From positions 1-14,219 of the forward strand of contig JADGIG010000172.1 of the NCBI GenBank assembly GCA_018985235.1: a stretch of DNA of 14,219 bases. The letters run 5' to 3'. Below, in pieces: positions 1 to 6,543 of the stretch. The position numbers were made by a program, and so were the translations under genes. Position 1 is the first letter of the stretch, and the number at the start of each line of letters is the position of its first letter. The notes beneath the pieces were generated by a model that worked only from the letters and a program-made list of their open reading frames with translations, searched no databases and was not told the origin of the DNA. This DNA is from Sanchytrium tribonematis (lineage: Eukaryota; Sanchytriomycota; Sanchytriomycetes; Sanchytriales; Sanchytriaceae).

Positions 1-51
1 CAATATCCAGACCAAGGTGATCCCAAAAAGAAGCGAGATATGTTTCTTCAT
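1..51 (-). CDS. N-terminus of a secreted or membrane protein (partial)
   Basis: Seventeen codons run from an ATG at 51-49 to the window edge and give MKKHISLLFGITLVWIL: two lysines followed by a hydrophobic stretch, as in a signal peptide or first membrane anchor. The rest of the gene lies beyond the left edge, so its function cannot be told. It follows Sec24 on the same strand, 83 bp after the Sec24 stop. The frame stays open upstream of the ATG, and a pyrimidine-rich run ending in ACAG lies about 35 bp upstream; this could be a splice acceptor or chance. TGAAAC lies one base before the ATG, as at several other starts here. The start is fairly convincing, but so few codons make the gene call moderate. 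Confidence 0.5.
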   Translation of the reverse strand, partial: MKKHISLLFGITLVWIL

Positions 52-129
52 AGTTTCACTAGCCACTTTTGACCTCAGTTTTCGACTCTGTAAAAAAGAA
101 TGTAAAAATTCTGCAGTAATAAAAGTAAT

Positions 130-135
130 TTTATT
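130..135 (-). terminator. AATAAA poly(A) signal of Sec24
   Basis: AATAAA on the minus strand overlaps the last base of the TAA stop (137-135) of the spliced Sec24 reading frame. Its position supports the exon 2 stop rather than the earlier stop inside the intron. Confidence 0.5.
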
Positions 136-2700
136 TACTTGAGTTTATCCTTACAATATCTTTCCATTATAATGTATGACCATGATTCAATGCTAAATTA
201 ATATTTAATACTTTGTAGACTTTTCTTTAGTTATTGTAATTGGAGATTTATCATCAACAAATGACCAGAGCGCTCTTTGTCGAAGCCCAGGATGCCCAGT
301 CTCCTTAACTATAAATATCGGAGGGCATAAGCAATTCATTTCAATATGCCAAGTATACAATATTTTTAATACGTTTATAAATTGAGAATCTAATCGATAA
401 TTGAGAATGGGAATGTCTTTGTTTGTATTGTTGTATTTTCTATCTTTAAATTCATAGTCAATGACCAGCATCCCACTGCTTAGTTGATCATAAGGGATTT
501 CAAATATGTTCAAGGTATTAGCATCCCGGCTGATCCAAATAAACCATTCAAATGGTGTCAAAACTAAAAATATACCATCGTGTGTCAACGAGGCTGTGGT
601 GGGCTGCATTACAGCCGAAAAAATCCCGGATAAGTCTTTGCCTAAAATATTATTTACATTTAAGACGCAAGGCCTCAAGGCAAGTCTGAGAGAATCCAGA
701 TTCATGGAACAAATTGCTTCAATATTGGGAATAATGCACTTCTCTCCTCTTAGCATTGGCGTTTTACATAGGCCTAGTGCAAAGCTTAAAAGCTGCGTGA
801 AATTAGGAGGTAATTGCTGTCCAGGCAATAAATTATTTTGCTTTGCTAATTGCATCAATTCGATACACTTGTGTAAAACAGCGTCTTTGGCATCTTCTAC
901 ATTTGTTTCTCTTGATCTGTCTATAGCTTTTCGACTCAGCCAGGCAATAATAATACTCGGATCGATACTGCTTAAAGCTTGAGGAATGGTTGTAACTGGA
1001 ACACGACAAGTCAAGACTCTAATCCTACGATCTCCTTGATCGCTAGTATGAAGTAAAGCACATTGAAAGACACATTCTTTTTCTACGGGCTCTTCAATTT
1101 GAAATTCAACAAGGTAAGTATTTTGTGGATGTACGTTGGCCAAAGCCAGCAAATCACTACTCCTGGTAAAAAATTGACCGAAATATTGTACAGCTTTTAG
1201 ACCACTACTTGCTCTGACTCTTAAAACGGCTTCTAATCCAATCGTTCTTGTGAAATAATAGTGGAATTGTTGTCTCGAAACGTCCGTTAGAGGATAATAC
1301 GGAAAAATATTTCCACCAGTGTATTTTGACAAATAGTGCAATTCGTTGTTTGCATTGCAGAAACCATCCACCCCCACATGACATCGACTGGCCTCCAAAC
1401 TTATATTTTTTGGATTTTTGATTGTACAATCATTTTGAAATAAATAAGTAATCGTGCCACCAATCGGCTTTAAAACATTAAGCATAAAATCGAAAACTGA
1501 ATTGAGACTGTGAGTCTTGACTCTAGGTTCGGGGTAAATCTGTCTTATTTGATCCAGGACCGGTGCAATATTGACCTCATGTATTCTCATTAAAATTTGA
1601 TCCCTTGGAAGAATTAATGCATCCTCAACATCATTATAAATCACGATCTCATCTTTAGTTATCAAAATAATATCTTCCAAAATTAATATAAAGCCTATCA
1701 TCGCCCTGTTTTGAGATGTGGGGATTTGGCCTAGAATTTGGCTAATTTCATAAAGATAATTGATGTCGTCCGTAACAAAGTAAAAGCAGGTTGACATAGG
1801 AGGTCTTATCATGTATTCTTGAGGTGCAAAATACTCAACGGAATTACTTGACATTATTGGTTTCAGTACATTTGGATCTGTTGTTTCAAGATTATTAAAT
1901 AAATTGCATGTATTACATTGCCAACGATTGGCGCGAATTATGCAAAAACAATTTAAGTAAGTTCTACATCTCCGACATCTAATAATAGCGTAAGATTGAG
2001 TAAATTTAGAATTCAAAGGTTGTATATAAAGGACCATTGGTATATTGGCAACGGTCGACGAAAGCTGTATATCGCCAGATTGAATCGCAATATCAGAGGG
2101 GTAGTCGGACTCGGGCGAGAAAACTTGCGGCTGGGTTTGTTGATTATACTGCTGAGAATTTTGAGAAATCCGATTACTTGGCTGTGCTTTCTGGCTAAAT
2201 TGTGAGGCAAATCCTGTACTTTGCAATTGATTTGGCGATGTGGGTGATATTTGTTGATTTTGCTGAAATTGTGGTATTTGAGGTCTTTGAATATTTGGAC
2301 CATTTTGCATGGGAGGCTGGATAAATTGTGGGGTTTGAGGTCTTTGATTGTTTGGTCTATTTTGCATCGGTGGCTGATTAAACTGAGGAATCTGAGGTCT
2401 TTGACTAGGTGGGCCATTTTGAATAGCAGGCTGATTGTTTTGCATTTCCACAGGTCTCTGAATCTGTTGTACAGGCCTTGCATTCAAAAATTGTGGTGGC
2501 ATTGTGTTCGGGCGTCCTGGTCTTCCTACGACTTGGTTGGTATTGACAGGGTTTGATCTCAAAGGACCCTGAGGGTATTGTTGCTGGGCCTGATGAGTCG
2601 GTGGTCTATTAAAATTATTTTGAATCGGGGATTGCAGTGGCCTAAGCGGCGGACGTTGTTGATTAGGAGGATATTGTTGATTGTAAGTTTGATGATTCAT
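135..2700 (-). CDS. SEC24: COPII coat protein Sec24 (two exons, 135-192 and 212-2700)
   Basis: Cargo-selecting subunit of the COPII coat, which pairs with Sec23 to form ER-exit vesicles. Spliced length is 848 residues, close to yeast Sec24 and shorter than the animal paralogs. The order of parts is a Q/P/N-rich disordered N-terminus (1-230) with a 19-residue repeat, a zinc finger with C242, C245, C262 and C265, a trunk domain (about 300-475), a beta-sandwich (480-575), a helical region (575-685) and a gelsolin-like domain (690-800). Read without splicing, the frame ends at 205 with KSTKY and lacks the usual Sec24 tail. Removing 19 nt (193-211) gives a tail ending STNIESWSYIIMERYCKDKLK that fits the family's Ser-Tyr-(V/I) plus helix ending. 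The ATG at 2700 is divergent from Rpt5 with 155 bp between them. Identity is very sure; the tail is a strong inference. Confidence 0.94.
193..211 (-). other. 19-nt spliceosomal intron in Sec24
   Basis: On the coding strand the intron reads GTATTAAATATTAATTTAG, with GTA at the 5' end, a TTAAT branch-like motif and TAG at the 3' end. It is phase 2 and contains the in-frame TAA that ends the unspliced frame. Because 19 is not a multiple of three, removal also shifts the frame, and the shifted frame gives a Sec24-like C-terminus of 18 more codons. The other 19-nt intron in this window ends in almost the same way. Confidence 0.82.
2233..2460 (-). repeat. 57-bp tandem repeat coding a 19-residue unit in the Sec24 N-terminus
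   Basis: Residues 81-156 consist of four tandem units that begin QRP at residues 81, 100, 119 and 138. Units 2 and 3 are nearly identical (QRPQ-x-PQF-x-QPPMQN-x-PN-x). Unit 1 is diverged, and unit 4 decays into Q/P-rich sequence. The repeat lies in the disordered cargo-independent arm and is probably variable in length. Confidence 0.8.
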
Positions 2701-2715
2701 CTAGGCAAAAACTTT

Positions 2716-2721
2716 GTTTCA
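2716..2721 (-). promoter_or_regulatory. TGAAAC motif upstream of Sec24 start
   Basis: The minus strand carries TTGAAACAA, with TGAAAC 15 nt before the Sec24 ATG. The same nine bases stand just before the Rpt5 ATG on the other strand, so the 155-bp shared promoter carries one copy facing each gene. The functional role is inferred only from recurrence. Confidence 0.3.
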
Positions 2722-2846
2722 AGATATTATTTTTTGTTAAATACTAGTATTTGCAAGTTTTTGAAAATAGATATGGTGTAAGCAATAAGCCACCAAACAT
2801 AATAAATTATTAAAAGAAGTTTTTTTTCATGTCTTGTAAATTTTTT

Positions 2847-2852
2847 TGAAAC
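2847..2852 (+). promoter_or_regulatory. TGAAAC motif upstream of Rpt5 start
   Basis: TTGAAACAA ends immediately before the G that precedes the ATG, with 3 nt between TGAAAC and the ATG, and follows a T7 run. It may be an initiator-like or start-context element. It recurs near four other starts in this window. Confidence 0.3.
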
Positions 2853-2855
2853 AAG

Positions 2856-4095
2856 ATGGACGAGTTTGCAAATGCACCAGCAGAAGAAATTATTGATAGA
2901 ACGAGACTTATAGAAAATGAAATAAAAGTATTAAAAAGCGAATTTCAAAGGCTGCAGCATGAGCAGTCTCAAATGAATGCTCAAGTAAAAGATAATACCG
3001 AAAAAATTGCTAGAAATAAGCAACTACCATATCTGGTCGGAAATGTAATCGAGCTTCTTGAACTAGAAAATGAAGAAGAAGAAGATGCTCAGATGGACAT
3101 TGATGCAACAAGAGAAAGTGCAGCCGTAGTCAAAACAAGCACAAGACAAACCATATTTTTACCAATGATTGGTCTTGTGGATAAAAAAGAACTGACCCCA
3201 AGTGATTTGGTCGGGCTAAACAAAGATTCGTATTTAATATTAGATAAATTACCAGCCGAATATGACGCAAGAGTCAAGGCTATGGAAGTCGATGAAAAGC
3301 CTACTGAAGATTATTCTGATATAGGTGGACTTGATAAGCAAATCGAAGAACTTGTGGAAGCTGTAGTATTACCAATGACTCATGCTGATAAGTTTAAAAC
3401 TTTAGGTATCAAGCCACCAAAAGGTTGCTTAATGTATGGACCCCCAGGAACTGGTAAAACCTTACTTGCTCGAGCCTGTGCTGCCCAGTCGAAGGCTACA
3501 TTTCTTAAACTTGCTGGCCCTCAATTAGTTCAAATGTTTATTGGAGACGGTGCCAAGTTAGTTAGAGATGCTTTCGCATTAGCTAGAGAAAAAGCCCCTA
3601 CAATCATCTTTATTGATGAAATTGATGCTATCGGTACTAAAAGATTTGATAGTGAGAAAAGTGGAGACAGGGAAGTACAAAGAACTATGTTGGAGCTCTT
3701 GAATCAACTTGATGGTTTTTCATCAGACGATAGAATCAAAGTAATCGCTGCAACTAATAGGATCGATATATTAGACCCAGCTCTGCTCAGATCAGGACGT
3801 CTGGATCGTAAAATCGAATTCCCCCATCCAAATGAGGAAGCCAGAGCTCGTATCATGCAAATTCATTCTAGAAAAATGACTGTCAAAAATGTAAATTTTG
3901 AAGAGTTGGCAAGATGTTGTGAAGATTTTAATGGTGCTCAGTGCAAAGCAATATGCGTTGAAGCTGGTATGATTGCTTTGCGAAGAAATGGATCTGAAGT
4001 CGGTCATGAGGACTTTATGGACGGTAATTTATTTTAATCTAGCGATCCAAGAAGTTCAGGCAAAGAAGAAACAAACTTTGCAATATTATGCGTAA
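2856..4095 (+). CDS. RPT5: 26S proteasome regulatory ATPase Rpt5 (two exons, 2856-4023 and 4043-4095)
   Basis: AAA+ ATPase subunit of the 19S base ring (PSMC3/Rpt5), which unfolds substrates and opens the 20S gate. The spliced protein has 406 residues; yeast and human have about 435. It has an N-terminal coiled coil (10-50), an OB region (about 75-145), Walker A GPPGTGKT (195-202), Walker B with D254-E255, sensor N301 and arginine fingers R312 and R315. Similarity is close across the whole length. The unspliced frame stops at 4037 after DGNLF. Removing 19 nt (4024-4042) gives [18 protein letters not shown], the known Rpt5 ending with its C-terminal HbYX motif (YYA). The ATG at 2856 is divergent from Sec24. 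The stop faces the Las1 stop 6 bp away. No catalytic residue is missing. Confidence 0.97.
4024..4042 (+). other. 19-nt spliceosomal intron in Rpt5
   Basis: The intron reads GTAATTTATTTTAATCTAG: GTAA donor, TTAAT branch-like motif and TAG acceptor. It is phase 1 and contains an in-frame TAA. Exact removal restores eighteen residues that match the conserved Rpt5 C-terminus, which is very hard to explain by chance. Exon 2 is 53 nt including the stop. Confidence 0.93.
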
Positions 4096-4101
4096 AATAA
4101 A
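4096..4101 (+). terminator. AATAAA poly(A) signal of Rpt5
   Basis: AATAAA directly follows the TAA stop (4093-4095) and fills the whole 6-bp gap before the Las1 stop. Cleavage 10-30 nt downstream would therefore fall inside the Las1 coding region on the other strand, so the two mRNAs should overlap tail to tail. Confidence 0.55.
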
Positions 4102-5184
4102 CTATTTGCTTTTGCAAAAACCTGTCATTTGCTCTTTCTTAAATTGCAAGAATTTGTTTGTATTGAATTCCAAATCAAATTTTGTTTCTTGCTCTAGGAA
4201 TCTAGGGTCGATATATCGAGGTTCGCTTGATTCGTTTTCCATAAGCCATTCAGTATCAATATCGCCAATGACGGTCGCCAATTCCGAAAAAATGGGCTTT
4301 CCATTTGGTAATTTTAAATCTAATTCAATTTGACATCGTTCATTGATTAGTGATTCATCACAGCCAAAGTTGGAAAGTTGCATCAACGATTCTCTACAAT
4401 TCGATTTTGAAAGCAAACCGCAAATTATAATATCCTTTGAGTATTCGTCGTATAACTTCGAATATTGGGGAGGTAAGGTAATATTATTTTCTAAGCAAAA
4501 ATAAACCAAAGCACATGCGAATGACCTTTCAAGATTTTTAGGTATTTTACAAGTCTCTTTTTGAGCTATAAAAACCAACAAATACCCCAAATAATCTGCG
4601 ACCCAATCTTCAGTAAGAAGTACTCGAGGTACAATTGTCTCGACGTAATAATAGAAATCTCTGCAAGACATCTTCTCCAGATATTTAAAAGTTTCCAATG
4701 TATGGTCTTTTAAGAATAATAGAATAAGATCCTGACTCCACAAACAAAGTTGCTTATTTGTATCCGGTAACTTACACCAAAATTCATTATGCAAGTAATT
4801 CATCATCTGAGACACAATCGATTTAAGCAGAGTTTCACTCGGTAAATTATGGTGACATATGCCATGTCTTACATCTACCCATAGTTGAGGAATTTTAAGC
4901 TGAAGACACAATGCATGCAATGGGACAGCGTGAACGGAATCTTGTTGCGAGTCCATTAAGTTATTTATAAATCGAATTATTGCAAAGGATAAATTCGCAA
5001 CATTTGGATCTCGAATAGCCTGCATCAAAATCAGCGTAAGATCAATCGAAAGTGGACACTTACCTCGCAGCTGCATAGATTCTATGATTTCTTCTGCTTT
5101 AGAGTATGCCTTTGATTCGTAAATGAGGTTTTTCAAATGAAGCAGCTCTTCTAATTTTTCAAGCGGAAAATATCGATGCTTCAT
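4102..5184 (-). CDS. LAS1: Las1-type HEPN endoribonuclease for rRNA processing
   Basis: 360 residues resembling Las1/LAS1L, the nuclease that, with the Grc3 kinase, cuts ITS2 of pre-rRNA in the nucleolus or nucleoplasm. The N-terminal HEPN domain is recognisable: the LxxLxxL opening, an 'LRGKCPLSIDLT' helix, and the family signature IPQLWVDVRHGICHHNLPS at 99-117. The catalytic RHxxxH residues are R106, H107 and H111, all present. The rest is the more variable helical C-terminal part, with a short acidic tail and a basic end. The ATG at 5184 is the first in frame, with TGAAAC 7 nt before it. The 5' end lies 45 bp after the cupin gene's stop on the same strand, and the 3' end faces Rpt5. No canonical AATAAA was seen after its TAG. 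Confidence 0.85.
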   Translation of the reverse strand: MKHRYFPLEKLEELLHLKNLIYESKAYSKAEEIIESMQLRGKCPLSIDLTLILMQAIRDPNVANLSFAIIRFINNLMDSQQDSVHAVPLHALCLQLKIPQLWVDVRHGICHHNLPSETLLKSIVSQMMNYLHNEFWCKLPDTNKQLCLWSQDLILLFLKDHTLETFKYLEKMSCRDFYYYVETIVPRVLLTEDWVADYLGYLLVFIAQKETCKIPKNLERSFACALVYFCLENNITLPPQYSKLYDEYSKDIIICGLLSKSNCRESLMQLSNFGCDESLINERCQIELDLKLPNGKPIFSELATVIGDIDTEWLMENESSEPRYIDPRFLEQETKFDLEFNTNKFLQFKKEQMTGFCKSK

Positions 5185-5191
5185 TGTTCCA

Positions 5192-5197
5192 GTTTCA
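5192..5197 (-). promoter_or_regulatory. TGAAAC motif upstream of Las1 start
   Basis: On the coding strand GATGAAACTGGAACAATG precedes and includes the start; TGAAAC ends 8 nt before the ATG. The only spacer to the upstream gene is 45 bp, so any promoter must overlap the cupin gene. Confidence 0.25.
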
Positions 5198-5228
5198 TCC
5201 TTTGGTTTTGGAATTGATATAATACAAT

Positions 5229-5234
5229 TTTATT
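5229..5234 (-). terminator. AATAAA poly(A) signal overlapping the cupin gene stop
   Basis: The coding strand reads GAATAAAATT. The TAA stop (5232-5230) lies inside AATAAA. Confidence 0.45.
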
Positions 5235-5526
5235 CAGAAATGATGTCAATGTATAACTCACAAGGCAACTTAGTCGCATTTTGAAGTCCATAAGTGCTGG
5301 CATTTTGAATTAATACTGGACCACGTGGTAGATCCATTATATTATCATCTACAATTAAATTGCAATGTCCTGCTACCAATGTGACAATAATCTGATGAGA
5401 GATTAATTCTGTAAGCTTATCAGACATTGGCTTTAGTTTCACAAACGCAAGAGTTGCTTTCTTAGTCTTACAAACTGGTAAAAAAGAGAAGCTGGTTTTC
5501 GATTTATATTTCGCAACTTGAAACAT
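5230..5526 (-). CDS. Small cupin protein, possibly CENP-C/Mif2 C-terminal domain alone
   Basis: 98 residues. From about residue 25 the sequence follows the CENP-C/Mif2 cupin pattern: a 'FVKLKPMSDK' strand, a 'VTLVAGHCNLIVDD' strand pair (family: VIEGKVEVTING), 'MDLPRGPVLIQNASTYGLQN' (family: GGxFxVPxGNxYxIxN) and an acidic 'CELYIDI' end strand. In CENP-C this domain dimerises the centromere scaffold on CENP-A chromatin. The CENP-C motif that binds nucleosomes is not visible, and there is no room for it upstream because the previous gene's stop is 12 bp away. The protein could be a cupin-only remnant, an N-terminally lost CENP-C, or another small cupin. The ATG at 5526 is the first in frame. 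The gene is real by compactness and fold pattern; the CENP-C link is moderate. Confidence 0.6.
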   Translation of the reverse strand: MFQVAKYKSKTSFSFLPVCKTKKATLAFVKLKPMSDKLTELISHQIIVTLVAGHCNLIVDDNIMDLPRGPVLIQNASTYGLQNATKLPCELYIDIISE

Positions 5527-5531
5527 TTTGT

Positions 5532-5537
5532 TTTATT
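5532..5537 (-). terminator. AATAAA poly(A) signal of the membrane protein gene
   Basis: AATAAA starts 1 nt after the TGA stop, inside the 12-bp gap before the cupin ATG. Cleavage would fall within the cupin coding region, implying overlapping same-strand transcripts. Confidence 0.45.
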
Positions 5538-5538
5538 G

Positions 5539-6330
5539 TCATCCACCAGTCGAAAATGTTCTGGTAGTAGGGCTGACTTGTATCTCATCAAATCTGTTTT
5601 TTTCTTCTGCAGCTTTTTTCCAAATTTGTCTTTTCCGATTCATTTTTTTGAATAAAATGACAGCAATACAAATGATTAACAATAATCCTATTAAACCTCC
5701 AATAATTATTGCTGAAATAATGAGTCCATTTTTAAGTCTTTCGTACTTGGACTTATCTTCCTCTTCGTCGACCATTTCCACGTGATACTGATAGATATTT
5801 TTAGTATGATGAATATTGCAGGCGTTCTTATTACACTTTTTACAAATATCTTTGAAAGAACTCAGACCGCAGCTCTTTTTAGTATTGTTTTGTGAGATAC
5901 AAATTTCTGATCTTGCATTAGCCTGACTTACAAGCAGCGATTCACAATAAATAATTATATTTTTTCGAATGTTTGCAATGTTCGGTTGAGAAGCGCATTC
6001 AGAAGTGTAATGCGCGAATTGTTGGGCAAATTTAAAACAGGTATCGGGACAGAGCGGCTTAATTTGCCCATTCCCGCAACTTCGAGCATTATTTGCAGCG
6101 GTCGCGCACAGCCAAGTAGCATACAATGGTATATTATTATTCAAACTTTTACCACCGCAGGAATTTAAGTAGTCATAGTGAATTTTCAAGGCAGTCTCGA
6201 TGCTATGGTCAAAGTCAGATTTTGATAATGCAACAGGAAATTCGTTTATTTCTGAGAACCCCAATTCTCTAAATTTCATACCTGTGTATTGAGGGCAAAA
6301 TACTGATTGTGGGACCGTGAAGCAGGACAT
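5539..6330 (-). CDS. Cysteine-rich single-pass membrane protein
   Basis: From the ATG at 6330 the protein has 263 residues. A region of about 185 residues carries many cysteines, including CATAANNARSC and PLCPDTCFKF, in a pattern like the Frizzled-type or fungal cysteine-rich surface domains. It has an N-glycosylation site (NNT) and is followed by an acidic stretch, one membrane segment (about 203-227, IIIGGLIGLLLIICIAVILF core), a basic KKMNRKRQ stop-transfer and a 30-residue cytosolic tail. A type I orientation is likely. The start is uncertain: the open frame continues upstream without an ATG, and the residues KYRIIKIVP just before the ATG would complete a better signal peptide. I do not recognise an exact family. 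The 3' end is 12 bp from the cupin ATG. Confidence 0.72.
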   Translation of the reverse strand: MSCFTVPQSVFCPQYTGMKFRELGFSEINEFPVALSKSDFDHSIETALKIHYDYLNSCGGKSLNNNIPLYATWLCATAANNARSCGNGQIKPLCPDTCFKFAQQFAHYTSECASQPNIANIRKNIIIYCESLLVSQANARSEICISQNNTKKSCGLSSFKDICKKCNKNACNIHHTKNIYQYHVEMVDEEEDKSKYERLKNGLIISAIIIGGLIGLLLIICIAVILFKKMNRKRQIWKKAAEEKNRFDEIQVSPTTRTFSTGG

Positions 6331-6521
6331 AAGGGGGACTATTTTTATTATTCTATATTTTGTATTAGGTGACACGAAAATTATTGTGTAACCAAAGTAT
6401 AAATTGGAGCTCCTTCGTTTTTGTTGTGTAAATTTGAATCGCTGAACTCTAAGCTTTCATTTGAATGTAATTTTATCGTTTTTGAAATTTTCGACTTATA
6501 TCCGAAAGGGTCAGATGATCT

Positions 6522-6527
6522 TGAAAC
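6522..6527 (+). promoter_or_regulatory. TGAAAC motif upstream of the Itc1-like start
   Basis: TTGAAACAG lies 16 nt before the ATG at 6544. It is also inside the open frame that extends upstream, so it may be coding (Leu-Glu-Thr) rather than regulatory. Confidence 0.2.
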
Positions 6528-6543
6528 AGATTTTAGAATCAGA

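Noticed and set aside
205-207. TAA as the Sec24 stop
   Set aside because: It lies inside the 19-nt intron; the product would lack the normal Sec24 C-terminal helix, and the AATAAA overlaps the downstream stop instead.
2013-2556. Overlapping open frames on both strands opposite or across the Sec24 N-terminus
   Set aside because: They arise from the biased Q/P/N codons of the Sec24 repeat region and show no protein family features.
4208-4219. Perfect 12-bp palindrome TCGATATATCGA
   Set aside because: It lies inside Las1 coding sequence and is a short A/T-rich palindrome expected by chance; no partner sites were seen.
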